From Fervidicoccaceae archaeon (GTDB taxonomy: Archaea; Thermoproteota; Thermoprotei_A; Sulfolobales; Fervidicoccaceae): 64,000 bases of DNA. The stretch lies in contig JAVZVD010000001.1 in the NCBI GenBank assembly GCA_038878695.1, positions 310,001 through 374,000 on the forward strand, read 5' to 3'. Positions 55,462 through 64,000 of this stretch are shown one piece after another. The position numbers and the translations under genes are program-made. The notes beneath the pieces were generated by a model. The model ran no database searches and was not told the origin of the DNA. It was given only the letters and a program-made list of their open reading frames with translations. Positions within the stretch are counted from its first letter, which is position 1, and each line of letters begins with the position of its first letter.

Positions 55462-56490
55462 GTGCACATCAAAATGATAAGAAGACCCTTCCGGGTCGTG
55501 CTCGTGGCGCTTCTGTTGGTCGCGCTTTCTAAGTGCACAGCGGAGGCCGAGGAGAAGCTGACGGTGGTCGTTACGATGGATCCTCTGGTCGGCGATTTGC
55601 TCGAGCTCGTTGACGATAGAGCTCGCGTGGTATCGGTAGCGAGCGGAGCCCCTGATCCTCACGAATACGCTCTTAAGCCGAGCGACGTCGAGCTCCTGAG
55701 GAGAGCCGACGTGATTATTACGACGCTTCACGCACCCTTCGAGTTAAGGATCCAAGAGCTCGTCGAGCGCGGGGAGCTGAGGCCGAGAGCTTACGTCGTG
55801 GTACACGAAGTGCCTGGAATCAAGCTTCTGAGAAATCCGGCGACGAGCCAACTTAATCTACACGGAGTCTTGTATCTCCCGGAAAATCTCAAGAGCTTCG
55901 TGACGTTCGTGGCATCTCTATTAAGCGAGCTCGACCCGGAGGGTCGAGATCTCTACCTAGAGAAGGCGCGAGACATGTTGATCAGGATAGAAGAGTTGGA
56001 GACGAGGGCAGCGGAGGCTCCGAGGCTAAGGGGGGTGATATCATCCCCGCTCGTCCAATACGCGGCCGTATTTCTGAATGTAGAACCGTCGCTCGTGTTG
56101 ACGATAGAGCCGGACGTCCCGCCCTCTCCCGATATCGCGGAGGAGGCCCTCGAGGCCCTCAGAACGAAGAGAGTTGACGTGGTCGTGGTCTGCGGGCGGA
56201 TCTTCGGCGGCACGGTGGAATACTGTGACCAAGCCGACGAGATTTTGGCGAGGTCTGCTCTAAAGTGGGGCGTGCCGCCAATCGTCGTGCCGCCCCCGAT
56301 GACTGGGCCAGGCTTTCTCGAGCACCTCGAGCTTGCTCTCGAGAGCTATGAGAGCGCTCGAGACCTCCTCGGGTTGACTGGTGGTGAGAGGCGGGAGAGA
56401 GAGATCTTCCTAGCGTCCGCGGTAGCAGCGGCAATCGCCATCTCGATGGCGCTCATTTACTCGGAGGGGAGGGAACTTGAGCCAGACTAA
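55462..56490 (+). CDS. metal ABC transporter binding protein (ZnuA-like)
   Basis: Extracytoplasmic metal-binding protein of 342 residues. N-terminal hydrophobic signal (about 12-25) followed by a Cys-containing stretch, then the ZnuA/TroA fold: metal-ligand His in PDPHEYALKPSD and LNLHGVLYLPENL, and the DVVVVCGRIFGG strand. A hydrophobic segment at the C-terminus (about 312-328) would anchor it in the membrane. GTG 55462 or ATG 55474 may start; GAGGAGG is at 55453-55459. Zn, Mn or Ni cannot be told apart. Confidence 0.87.
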   Translation: MHIKMIRRPFRVVLVALLLVALSKCTAEAEEKLTVVVTMDPLVGDLLELVDDRARVVSVASGAPDPHEYALKPSDVELLRRADVIITTLHAPFELRIQELVERGELRPRAYVVVHEVPGIKLLRNPATSQLNLHGVLYLPENLKSFVTFVASLLSELDPEGRDLYLEKARDMLIRIEELETRAAEAPRLRGVISSPLVQYAAVFLNVEPSLVLTIEPDVPPSPDIAEEALEALRTKRVDVVVVCGRIFGGTVEYCDQADEILARSALKWGVPPIVVPPPMTGPGFLEHLELALESYESARDLLGLTGGERREREIFLASAVAAAIAISMALIYSEGRELEPD

Positions 56491-57349
56491 AGTATTCCCG
56501 CTAATCGCGGCTTTAAGCTCTGCCGCCGTTCTGAGCTTCGCGGCGCTCAAGCCCGTCTCTCTCTCGTGGTTGGCTGCCACGATAGGAGCGTGCTTAGCAT
56601 TCGGCTCGCTCAGCCCGCTCCTCGTAGCTAGAAGGATGCTGTTCCTAGGCGGCGCACTGCCGCACGCCGCTCTGCTAGCGAGCGCCGTAGGCTACATCTC
56701 CTCTATCGCTCTCGACTTTAACTACTTCGCCGCCGCCGCGATCGCCGGAGCCCTGATGAGCGCCGCAATAGGGTTAGCGGCGTCTCGATCTGCAGACCCC
56801 GACCGAGTGGTCGCCGCATCGATCGGGTTGACAGCCTCGCTCGGCGTCCTGACCACGTACTACGTCGCCTCCGAGTATCCAGGGACGCTACGCGTTTCGA
56901 CGCTGTTACTCGGCGATCCGCTGCTCGCGGGCGAGGCCGAGGCTCTCGGAGCCCTAGTCTTCTCGATGGTAGTGATGATTTCGGTCTCGCTCATTTACAA
57001 AGAGGTCTTGCTGATCGGCCTCCAACCGAATGAGGCGGAGCTGACGGGGCTCAGGGCGAGGCTATATGATGCCTTCTTCTATTGTCTGCTGGGGCTCGCC
57101 GTCGTAACTATGCTGAGGATCGTGGGCTACGTGATGACTCACGTGCTTCTCCTGATACCAGGGAGCGCTGGTGCCTCGGCCTCGAGCAGCTCGCGCGGAG
57201 CTCTCGCAGCTAGCGTGGCTTTCTCGATGTCGTCGGCTGCGCTATCGTTATTTGCAAGCTCGCTGCTAGACGTCTCGCCTAATGCCGTGGCGGGTCTCGT
57301 GTTGTTAGCGATTTACGTTGCCATTGCTAGCAGGGGGAGAAGGGGTTGA
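56477..57349 (+). CDS. metal ABC transporter permease (ZnuB-like)
   Basis: Membrane part of the importer, 290 residues with about eight spans. The family pattern is visible in LSPLLVARRMLFLGGALPHAALLASA (split), the central ALGALVFSMVVMI, and PGSAGASASSSSRGALAASVA near the C-terminus. Start TTG 56477 with a strong GGAGGGGAGGG site, overlapping the binding protein by 14 nt. Its TGA overlaps the regulator's TTG. Confidence 0.9.
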   Translation: MSQTKVFPLIAALSSAAVLSFAALKPVSLSWLAATIGACLAFGSLSPLLVARRMLFLGGALPHAALLASAVGYISSIALDFNYFAAAAIAGALMSAAIGLAASRSADPDRVVAASIGLTASLGVLTTYYVASEYPGTLRVSTLLLGDPLLAGEAEALGALVFSMVVMISVSLIYKEVLLIGLQPNEAELTGLRARLYDAFFYCLLGLAVVTMLRIVGYVMTHVLLLIPGSAGASASSSSRGALAASVAFSMSSAALSLFASSLLDVSPNAVAGLVLLAIYVAIASRGRRG

Positions 57350-57729
57350 GAAAGAAGCGGTTCGGCGTATCGATCGACAGCTCTCTTTGGCGCGATCTCG
57401 TTGAGCTCAGTAAGTCTAGGAGCGTGACGCGGTCGGCGATCGTAGAAGAGGCCCTGAAAGTGTTCCTAAACAACGCTAAACACGCGCATCGTAGGCACGC
57501 GTGTTGCGGCCTCGTGGTGGCAACTGCTAGGAGCGCGGAGGAGCGAGAGAAAGTGAGTCGCATCATCGAGAGCGGGCATCCGGTTATACGCGGAGTGATC
57601 CACAGCCATGTGGAGGGGCTATGCATAGCGTTACTGTACGTCGAAGGGGACTCGGACGGCGTCGCATCGGTGTCCGAGGCGTTAGCGAGCAACGGCGTGA
57701 CGAGCTATTTCATACCGCTCGACCACTAA
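57346..57729 (+). CDS. NikR-like ribbon-helix-helix metal regulator
   Basis: Protein of 127 residues with an N-terminal ribbon-helix-helix domain (KKRFGVSIDSSLWRDLVELSKSRSVTRSAIVEEALK, about 2-38, split) and a C-terminal ACT-like domain with HSHVEGLC near 85-92. The His-x-His plus Cys arrangement recalls the nickel site of NikR, though the spacing to Cys is one residue shorter and the fourth His is shifted. It is last in the transporter operon (TTGA overlap) and likely controls it through the dyad at 55421. Confidence 0.85.
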   Translation: MRKKRFGVSIDSSLWRDLVELSKSRSVTRSAIVEEALKVFLNNAKHAHRRHACCGLVVATARSAEEREKVSRIIESGHPVIRGVIHSHVEGLCIALLYVEGDSDGVASVSEALASNGVTSYFIPLDH

Positions 57730-57736
57730 CACTCGA

Positions 57737-58660
57737 TCAGTATAACGCCTCGACCGGCTCCTCGTCGCGCGAGGGCCTCCTAGGCTCGCTGAGCATCCTC
57801 CTGTAGTGCTTCGGTAGATTGAAGAGCGAAGCGTGGGTCTCCCCGTCATAAAATCTCAACTTCTCGCGCGCGCTCTCTAAGAGTTCCGTTAACTTCTTGT
57901 CAACCTCCTCGGACCTCAGAGCCTTAGGGTCTCCCGAGGCGGACCCAAGCACGAAGCCCCAGACCCCCCCGAAGCTCCTCACGCTAACTACGTAAGGTCT
58001 GACTATATCGAAGACCTCGGCTATAGTCCTGGCCACCGTAAAGTATACCTGAGGGTAGTGGTCCGGACTCGTTGCCTGAGTGACCATGATCCCTCTCTCG
58101 CCCACGAGCTTCTTCAACAGCTTGTAAAACTCAACAGTGTAGAGCTTTACCGCGGGTCCTCCCGCGAGAGGATCTACCACATCGACTACGACCACGTCGA
58201 AGCTCTCTCCTCGCGCGGCTGCTCCCTCTACGTATCTCCTACCATCCATGAATAAGACCTTAGCTCTAGGATCGTCGAAGGCTCCGTCGTGCCACTCGGG
58301 TAACAGAGTCTTGGCGAGCTCGACGACTCTTCTGTCTATGTCCACCATGATTGCCTCTTCGACGCACTTGTATCTCAGGACCTCGCGCAGAGTCGCCCCC
58401 TCACCCCCTCCGATGATGAGCACCCGCCTTGGTCTGCCGTGAGTTACCATGGCCGGATGTACCAAAGCCTCGTGGTAGACGAACTCGTCGTATAGCGAGG
58501 ACTGGACCTTACCGTCTATCACGAGCGTTTTGCCTAACCCCTCGATTTCTACTACGGCCACCTCCTGATACTCCGTGGTGACCCAAGTTTCAACCCTCTT
58601 GATCCCCCTCAATACGATCTCGCCCGGCGAGAGCTCTTCCATGAGCCAGTCCCACGACAC
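57737..58660 (-). CDS. speE: polyamine aminopropyltransferase (spermidine synthase)
   Basis: Moves an aminopropyl group from decarboxylated SAM to a polyamine. GTG 58660 gives 307 residues: FLVSWDWLMEELSPGE, the DGKVQSSLYDEFVYHEALVHP substrate gate, the SAM motif VLIIGGGEGATLREVLRY, and FDVVVVDVVDPLAGGPA. The frame is open to 58801, but the first 47 residues have no family similarity and cross the promoter. GTG 58660 has a GAGG site. SpeD (35400) would supply the substrate. Confidence 0.93.
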   Translation of the reverse strand: MSWDWLMEELSPGEIVLRGIKRVETWVTTEYQEVAVVEIEGLGKTLVIDGKVQSSLYDEFVYHEALVHPAMVTHGRPRRVLIIGGGEGATLREVLRYKCVEEAIMVDIDRRVVELAKTLLPEWHDGAFDDPRAKVLFMDGRRYVEGAAARGESFDVVVVDVVDPLAGGPAVKLYTVEFYKLLKKLVGERGIMVTQATSPDHYPQVYFTVARTIAEVFDIVRPYVVSVRSFGGVWGFVLGSASGDPKALRSEEVDKKLTELLESAREKLRFYDGETHASLFNLPKHYRRMLSEPRRPSRDEEPVEALY

Positions 58661-58808
58661 GAGAAAGCCTCGCTTTAATGCATTCCTCACGAACTCAGCC
58701 CCCCGGCGCCGGTTCGGGTCACCGCTAATTATGCATTTGTGTTTTTTAGTCAGCGGGATTCGAGAGGCGCGAAGCGTTTTAAGCCGGACCGACCGTAGCA
58801 TTTCCCGC

Positions 58809-58887
58809 GCGGCGGTCGTCTAGCCTGGACTAGGACGCCGGCCTGCCACGCCGGAAATCCCGGGTTCGAATCCCGGCCGCCGCACCA
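58809..58887 (+). tRNA. tRNA-Gly (GCC)
   Basis: Acceptor GCGGCGG/CCGCCGC, D-stem GTCT/GGAC, anticodon stem CCGGC/GCCGG, loop CTGCCAC (anticodon GCC), T-arm CCGGG-TTCGAAT-CCCGG region, discriminator A, encoded CCA. No intron. TATA-like TTTTAAGC upstream near 58780. Confidence 0.96.
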
Positions 58888-59002
58888 TAGGGGTTAAACT
58901 GCTCCGGTATCGGCTCATTCGCGATAAGCCTAGAGGGAGCTCGGGAATACCTGACTTAGAACGCAGGTCTCTGACGTATTGAGCTATTTCGCTTCGCGGA
59001 TT

Positions 59003-60649
59003 TTAAGTGGACGAGATTTTCTTGTACGTCGAGTAGACTCTGAGCGTGTCGTAGATCGCCGCGCTCATCGAGGAGACCAAGACCACAATGGTCGCGACCT
59101 TACCCAACAACGTCGCCCGCGGCTCCTCCTCGAGAGGCGTCAAAATTTGGGCGAGGAGTTGGAGCCCCAGTATCGCGAAGATTAGTGAAAAGAGCGCCGA
59201 CTCTAAGAAGAGCACCATGTCTAGAAGCGCTCTGAACTCGCGCCTCGACCCCCAGTAGCTCGCCGCTCTACTCCTCAGGATGCGCCTCGTCGCAATGCGA
59301 GTGAAGACTAGGACTAAGGCTAAGCCGAACGCGATGAGCCCGGCCCTGAGCTCGTAGCTGTGGTGAAGCGGGAGCTTGACGCACAAAAGCGTCAAGCCCG
59401 CCAACACGATCCCCAGGAGTGACAGGTACTTCAATAGAGCCCACGCGATTTCGGAGAGAGCCCCGGCCATTCTGGTGTACCTGCTCCTGAGGGGTCCCTC
59501 GACGAAGTTAACAAGAGAGGCTGGGAGAGCTCTATAGAGTCGGGGATACATGAGCTCTGCTAGAAACGCTGCCGGTTTGGAAAGGATCAGCGAAAAGATA
59601 ACTAACAGCAAGGTCACGAGTAGGTGACCGCCGGAGAGGTAACCGCTACTGACCGCGGCCCCCGCCAGCACCACTCCATATTCGCTGAGAGGAGCCATGA
59701 GGACCCCGCCGCGAAGCGACTCTCGCAGGTTGAAGCCGCTCAACCAAAGAGCCGTGGAGAACGAGAAGACTCGTACAAACACGGAAACTAGAGTCAGCAT
59801 CAGCATGGCGAGTAGCGTTGTGGCGGGGATCCAGCCGATCTTAGCGCCGATTGTCGAGAAGTAGGCCACGAGCCCCAGCTCCATCAATCCGTGAAGCCTG
59901 GAAGCTAATCGCTGCTCAGCGAATAGTCCAAAGAGGAGTCCCGCTGCTAGTCCTCCGAGGAGCGGACTCAAACCGAGAAAGCCCGCGAGAGCCGAAAAAA
60001 CTAAGACAGCTGAGAGTGCGGTCGCCACATAGACCTCGCCTTGCGAAACGAGAGAAGCGAAGACCCTCGCGCCCTTCCGTCCATACCTATAAATAATGAG
60101 GAACAGAGCCACAGCTACAAGCGAGCTCGTCGTTGGCTTAAGCCCGATGCCCCCTCCTCCGAGCATCGAAATGGCGAGGATAACGATGAAGTCCTGGAGG
60201 ATCAATGCGGTGTATATTACGTGCCTTAGCTCCCAACTCGCTCTCTCATCGGTAGAGAGAGATTTGTATACCGCCGCCGTTGAGGAGCACAGCGTGATCA
60301 GCGCGAATATTATAGCTTGAGTCACGTCGAGGCCCAGGAAATGCGACGCAGAGAGCCAGAAGGCCGTTATCACGGCCACGTCCAACATCATTAGAGCGGC
60401 TAAGGATCGGGAGACTCTCTCGAGCTGCTCGAGCCTCATCTCAACGCCTATGGCGAAGCCTACCATAGCGAGTCCGAGCTGGCCCAACAGCTCGAGAGCG
60501 GGGCCGGTGTCGGTCTTGTCCCCCAACAACCTCACGAAGAGCGCCCCGGCTAACATGTAGCCTAACACTGTCGGATAGCTCGCTCTCGAGGCCAAGGCTC
60601 CAGCTAGCGCTGATGCCCCGATCACCGCTAGCAAGGCGTAGAATTCCAT
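59003..60649 (-). CDS. CPA2-family cation/proton antiporter
   Basis: Membrane antiporter of 548 residues, Na+/H+ or K+/H+ exchanger of the CPA2 (KefB/NapA) group. About 12-13 spans; family pattern in ASYPTVLGYMLAGAL (about 28-42), LGLAMVGFAIGVEM, ITLCSSTAAVYKSL and FLGLSPLLGGLAAGLLFG. The C-terminal third adds extra spans (about 430-540) without a TrkA domain. ATG 60649; TATA-like GTTTTAAGC upstream. No neighbour tells the ion. Confidence 0.88.
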   Translation of the reverse strand: MEFYALLAVIGASALAGALASRASYPTVLGYMLAGALFVRLLGDKTDTGPALELLGQLGLAMVGFAIGVEMRLEQLERVSRSLAALMMLDVAVITAFWLSASHFLGLDVTQAIIFALITLCSSTAAVYKSLSTDERASWELRHVIYTALILQDFIVILAISMLGGGGIGLKPTTSSLVAVALFLIIYRYGRKGARVFASLVSQGEVYVATALSAVLVFSALAGFLGLSPLLGGLAAGLLFGLFAEQRLASRLHGLMELGLVAYFSTIGAKIGWIPATTLLAMLMLTLVSVFVRVFSFSTALWLSGFNLRESLRGGVLMAPLSEYGVVLAGAAVSSGYLSGGHLLVTLLLVIFSLILSKPAAFLAELMYPRLYRALPASLVNFVEGPLRSRYTRMAGALSEIAWALLKYLSLLGIVLAGLTLLCVKLPLHHSYELRAGLIAFGLALVLVFTRIATRRILRSRAASYWGSRREFRALLDMVLFLESALFSLIFAILGLQLLAQILTPLEEEPRATLLGKVATIVVLVSSMSAAIYDTLRVYSTYKKISST

Positions 60650-60719
60650 GGCACTCTGGGCGAGGACCTCGAAGATTCCGCTTAAAACTGATTACGACCG
60701 ATGTGAACGTTAGCTAGCA

Positions 60720-61859
60720 TCAACGGGAGAGCTCGAGCGAATCGTATATGAACTCGTTGCAGGCGCGCCCCTGGCAGCCCAGGTCCATCCGACCTTCTAG
60801 GCTCTTGGCTTCGGCGACTATAGACGCGGGATCCTCGGCCACCGCTCTAAGCCTATCGGCTAAGCTCAGCACGGCTCTCCGCGACTCGAGCGAACTTAGC
60901 AACTCCTCTAGAAGCTCGGTCTTTTCGCCGAGCACGCTGCCGAGGTAGGGCAAGAGGTACTCGAACGTGGCGTTGGTAGTCTCGATCGGGAGGAGCAGGC
61001 GCAATCTGGCTGAGAGCTCCAATAATATCGCGAGAGCGGTAGCGTAGCTCGCGCTTATGGTTAGAGAGAAGAGCTCATCGTGTTTCTCCCAATCTAACGT
61101 CACGACTCGTAGGCCGAGGGACTTGAGGAAGCGCACTACGTAAATGGCGTCGTCCTCGCGCCCAGGGATGGGACAGACGGCGAAGAGCATGCTCCACGGA
61201 TCGATGGCGCGAGGGCCGAACAGCGGATGGATCGTGGCGGTTTTGACCCACACAGGAAAGTCTCTGTAACTGTCGATGACGCCCCGCTTAAATGAGACGA
61301 CGTCGAAGATCATCGAGCACCCCCGCTCTCTACTCGAGAAGATCTTCTTGAGCTCGTTGAGCAGGCTTAGCGCGACGGAGCTGGGCACAGCTACCGCGAT
61401 GACGTCGCAACTATCGGCGAGCTCTTCCAGCTTGTTAAAGCGTTTTGCCTCCAAAGCGCGGGCCGCGGCATCAGCTCGCTCGGGAACCGAATCGTAGAGA
61501 CCCACCTCCAACGAGCTAGACGAAAAGATCAAAGCGAGCATGCGCCCCATTTCGCCGGCTCCGATCACGCCGACGCGCTCTGACCGCTGAGAAGTCGGGG
61601 CGCCGACCATCTCATCCCGTTGAACCTTCTTGCATTCGTTGACGATTTCTTCGAAGACGGCCGAGTATCTTGCGGCTCGCTTAAGGACCTCCACCTCGCG
61701 CTCCGCGTCCTCTATCGGTAAGCCCAGCCTCCTCTTGACGGTAGCTAGCTTCCTACAGAACTTCTCGCGCTTCTCGAGGAGCGAGATAATAGCGGAGTCC
61801 AACCTATCTATCCTCGATCTGTAGAATTCTAGAAGGAAGCTCCTCGCCAAGAGTTCCAC
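60720..61859 (-). CDS. tyrA: chorismate mutase / prephenate dehydrogenase fusion
   Basis: Two steps of tyrosine synthesis in one 379-residue chain. N-terminal AroQ-type mutase: YRSRIDRLDSAIISLLEKREKF (about 13-34, split) with the conserved Arg. C-terminal dehydrogenase from about 95: VGVIGAGEMGRMLALIF NAD fold and ATIHPLFGPRAIDPW with the catalytic His. GTG 61859 overlaps aroC by 31 nt; TTG 61850 has the better GAGGTG site and may be the true start. Last gene seen of the aroA-aroC-tyrA run. Confidence 0.92.
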   Translation of the reverse strand: MELLARSFLLEFYRSRIDRLDSAIISLLEKREKFCRKLATVKRRLGLPIEDAEREVEVLKRAARYSAVFEEIVNECKKVQRDEMVGAPTSQRSERVGVIGAGEMGRMLALIFSSSSLEVGLYDSVPERADAAARALEAKRFNKLEELADSCDVIAVAVPSSVALSLLNELKKIFSSRERGCSMIFDVVSFKRGVIDSYRDFPVWVKTATIHPLFGPRAIDPWSMLFAVCPIPGREDDAIYVVRFLKSLGLRVVTLDWEKHDELFSLTISASYATALAILLELSARLRLLLPIETTNATFEYLLPYLGSVLGEKTELLEELLSSLESRRAVLSLADRLRAVAEDPASIVAEAKSLEGRMDLGCQGRACNEFIYDSLELSR

Positions 61860-62929
61860 CTCAGGAGGTGGTCAGCCAAGATGATCGATGTGGCGGCCTC
61901 CACTGCGGCAGCCCCTCGTACCGCTACGCACGGGTCATGTCTTCCGCGACCCTCAATGATGGTCGATTGAAGGGTCCTGAGGTCTACCGTTCTCTGCGGC
62001 CTCCTTATGGTCGGGGTCGGCTTGAAGACCACGCGGAAGACGAGCGGGGATCCTGTGCTGAGTCCTCCTAGGATTCCGCCGCATTTATTCGAGGCGAGGG
62101 CCACGCGTTTCTCTCCGCCATCCTCGAGGACTGTCCACTCATCGTTAGCCTCACTGCCGCGCATCTTGGCCAACTCGAAGCCAAGGCCGAACTCCACGCC
62201 TTTCACGGCCGGTATAGCGAATAGAATCTTGGCGAGATCTCCGTCGAGTGTATCCATGGGAGGTTCTCCTAAGCCTAGGGGGAGGCCGGTTGCTATTGTC
62301 TCAACGATGCCGCCTACGCTATCTCCCTCCCGTTGCACCTCTCGGAGTAGCTCCACCATAGCCGTTGACGCTCTTGGATCGGGGCACCGCACGGGGCTCT
62401 CGAGCGCAGACCTCTCTAAGCTCTCGATATCCATAGAGGGGTCTATTGAGGCGTCCACGTGACCTATTCTCTTGACGTAGGACACCACGCGGATCCCGTG
62501 GAGCTTGAGGAGGACCTTAGCTACGGCTCCCGCCGCCACGAGACCTACCGTGATCCTCCCGGAAAAGATCCCTCCTCCCCTGTAGTCGTTGAAGCCCCTG
62601 TACCTAGCCCATGCTACGTAATCCGCGTGGCCCGGCCTGGGCTTGTATTTGACCTCCTCGTAGAATTCCGAGTCTACGTCGACGTTCCTAACGATGATCG
62701 TTATAGGAGCCCCAGTTGTTCTACCGCGGAAGACCCCGCTCAGTATCTCTGGTCTATCGGGCTCCGCTCTCGACGAGACCAGGCAGCCGCCCGGCGCGCG
62801 TTTGGAAAGCTCCTTCGCTATGATCTCCTCGTTTATCTCGAGACCGGGGGGGCACCCCTCTATGACCACTCCCACGCAAGGCCCGTGGCTCTCGCCGAAG
62901 AGAGTTATCCTAAATCTTTCCCCTAGCAC
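61829..62929 (-). CDS. aroC: chorismate synthase
   Basis: Converts EPSP to chorismate using reduced FMN. 366 residues, complete: FRITLFGESHGPCVGVVIEG at the N-terminus, then RYRGFNDYRGGGIFSGR, and the C-terminal GRHDPCVAVRGAAAVEAA. GTG 62929 has a GAGGTGATAGG site inside the end of aroA, giving a 20-nt overlap. It feeds chorismate to the TyrA fusion. Confidence 0.96.
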   Translation of the reverse strand: MLGERFRITLFGESHGPCVGVVIEGCPPGLEINEEIIAKELSKRAPGGCLVSSRAEPDRPEILSGVFRGRTTGAPITIIVRNVDVDSEFYEEVKYKPRPGHADYVAWARYRGFNDYRGGGIFSGRITVGLVAAGAVAKVLLKLHGIRVVSYVKRIGHVDASIDPSMDIESLERSALESPVRCPDPRASTAMVELLREVQREGDSVGGIVETIATGLPLGLGEPPMDTLDGDLAKILFAIPAVKGVEFGLGFELAKMRGSEANDEWTVLEDGGEKRVALASNKCGGILGGLSTGSPLVFRVVFKPTPTIRRPQRTVDLRTLQSTIIEGRGRHDPCVAVRGAAAVEAATSIILADHLLRWNSWRGASF

Positions 62930-64000
62930 GACCTATCACCTCGACGACCACTCCAAGCTTTCTGAGATCGTCTATGAAGCTCGGGTAGGACTCTCTATGT
63001 TTCTCAAAGCCCGAGATAACCACAGGACCTTCGGCCCTCGTCGCGGCGACGGCCATGGCCATGGCTATTCTGTGATCCCCGTAGGAGCTTACGGTTCCTC
63101 CGCGTACGCGCCCGCCTCGCACCACGAGCGAGCCCTCGCGAGCCTCGGCGTGCACTCCTAGTCTACGGAGATTCGAAACGAGGGATCTCAATCTATCGGA
63201 CTCTTTGTATGCCAAGTGCTCTACTCCTTTGAGAACGGTGACTCCTCTGGCGTGAGCGGCTAGAGCTGCTAAAACGGGTACGAGGTCTGGCGTATCAGAG
63301 CAGTTCACCTCCACGCCCTCGAGAGGATCGGCGCGTTCCACTTCGACGGCCGCGTCCCCCACTCTAACCTTCGCTCCCATTTCTCGGAGGATTTCGACCA
63401 CGGCTCTGTCGCCCTGCTTCGTTCGCGTGGAGAGGCCGGTGACGCGCACTCGCCCAGCGAGAGCGCCGAGAGCTAAAGGGAAAGAGGCAAGCGAGAAATC
63501 TCCTGGGACTTTCACGCGCGCCGGCCTATAACCGTCCAACGGCTCTGCTATGAAGAGGGAGCGCCCCTCTACATGCACTCTGGCCCCGAACCATGACATA
63601 ACTTCGACGGTCATATCGACGTAGGGGGAAGATTTGAGCTCGCCGACAACCTCTACCTCGAGCTCGAGCAGCGGAGCTATCAAGAGCAGGGCACTAACGA
63701 ACTGCGAGCTCTTGGAGCCATCCACGCGCACCCTAACCCCTCTCGCCAACTTCGAAGCTCTCACGGCCACGGGAGGGAAACCATCGCGAGATAAGACCTC
63801 GGCTCCCAACTCTCTCAGCGACTCGACTAGAGGGGCCATCGGCCTCCTATTTAGCGAAGAGTTTCCGTAGAGAATCGTGGGGCCTCCGACTAGTGCCGCC
63901 ACAGCCGTGGCCAATCTGATCGTGGTTCCAGAGCCTCCACAATAGACGTAAGGAGGAGCCCTCAGCCTATCGGGGGGGCGCACGAGGGCCCCCTCGATCT
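62910..64000 (-). CDS. aroA: EPSP synthase, N-terminus beyond window edge
   Basis: Makes 5-enolpyruvylshikimate 3-phosphate. Visible part (about 363 residues): YCGGSGTTIRLATAVAALV, the second-domain motif RVDGSKSSQFVSALLLIAPL, and DHRIAMAMAVAA near the C-terminus, all family motifs. The frame is open up to 64000 with no likely start, because the typical N-terminal GSKS-type shikimate site is missing, so the gene continues outside. Confidence 0.95.
   Translation of the reverse strand, partial: IEGALVRPPDRLRAPPYVYCGGSGTTIRLATAVAALVGGPTILYGNSSLNRRPMAPLVESLRELGAEVLSRDGFPPVAVRASKLARGVRVRVDGSKSSQFVSALLLIAPLLELEVEVVGELKSSPYVDMTVEVMSWFGARVHVEGRSLFIAEPLDGYRPARVKVPGDFSLASFPLALGALAGRVRVTGLSTRTKQGDRAVVEILREMGAKVRVGDAAVEVERADPLEGVEVNCSDTPDLVPVLAALAAHARGVTVLKGVEHLAYKESDRLRSLVSNLRRLGVHAEAREGSLVVRGGRVRGGTVSSYGDHRIAMAMAVAATRAEGPVVISGFEKHRESYPSFIDDLRKLGVVVEVIGRARGKI

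Overview
The window is about 64 kb of a hyperthermophilic archaeon of the phylum Thermoproteota (Crenarchaeota). The evidence is direct: archaeal-type ribosomal proteins (S4e, L19e, L32e, L37Ae), TBP, SBDS, an archaeal exosome, EF-2 with the archaeal GTPase signature, SecY plus a DUF106 (EMC3/Oxa1-like) protein, SmAP, KEOPS Pcc1, Taw1 and Trm5-like enzymes, tRNAs with encoded CCA, a tRNA intron at 37/38, and a very GC-rich 16S-23S pair with no tRNA between them and no adjacent 5S. The order and genus cannot be fixed from the window. GTG and TTG starts are common, genes overlap by 4 nt or more, and many promoters are TATA-like boxes about 25 nt upstream of the start.

Layout. 1-2171: arginine genes argG-argH (argH cut by the window edge). 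2324-7419: mixed housekeeping genes (unknown protein, SAM synthetase with SmAP, a methyltransferase, a RimK-like ligase, a small palm-fold candidate, TBP) and a C/D box sRNA. 7532-11310: tRNA-Lys and the exosome cluster (SBDS, Rrp4, Rrp41, Rrp42, L37Ae). 11316-13937, opposite strand: Brix, Pcc1, prefoldin beta (with a CTG start, 12635-13021), DUF3194 and DHH. 14081-17447: EF-2 and an M42 peptidase. 17454-29125, minus strand: one long ribosomal protein array, S19 through L15, then SecY, adenylate kinase and DUF106, including a 54-residue S14 and the RNase P protein Rpp29. 29308-39959: zinc ribbon, geranylgeranyl reductase, membrane proteins, MetAP, a flippase-like protein, a nucleotidyltransferase, SpeD, a CDP-alcohol transferase, Trm5, an amidohydrolase-like protein and a nucleoside phosphorylase. 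40125-44469: divergent PPDK and pyruvate kinase. 44555-48513: Taw1, tRNA-Ser with intron, thiolase plus DUF35 partner, tRNA-Ala, thioredoxin reductase. 48568-54152: rRNA operon. 54161-57729: a ZnuABC-type metal transporter with an ASCH protein and a NikR-like regulator. 57737-64000: spermidine synthase, tRNA-Gly, a CPA2 antiporter, and the aromatic genes tyrA, aroC and aroA (aroA cut by the window edge).

The most unusual content is RNA-level. Two C/D box sRNA candidates have guides complementary to this window's own rRNA: one to the 23S A-loop, with the predicted methyl site falling on the U2552 equivalent, and one to 16S helix 44. The rRNA genes carry three apparent insertions at conserved positions (200 and 49 nt in 16S, 37 nt in 23S). 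Both rRNAs are enclosed in long perfect stems (45 and 57 bp) with clear bulge-helix-bulge motifs. The divergent metal transporter operon has a 20-bp dyad lying between and touching both TATA boxes, and a NikR-like regulator sits at the end of one arm.

No CRISPR array, insertion sequence, provirus or defence system was seen. This is core chromosome.
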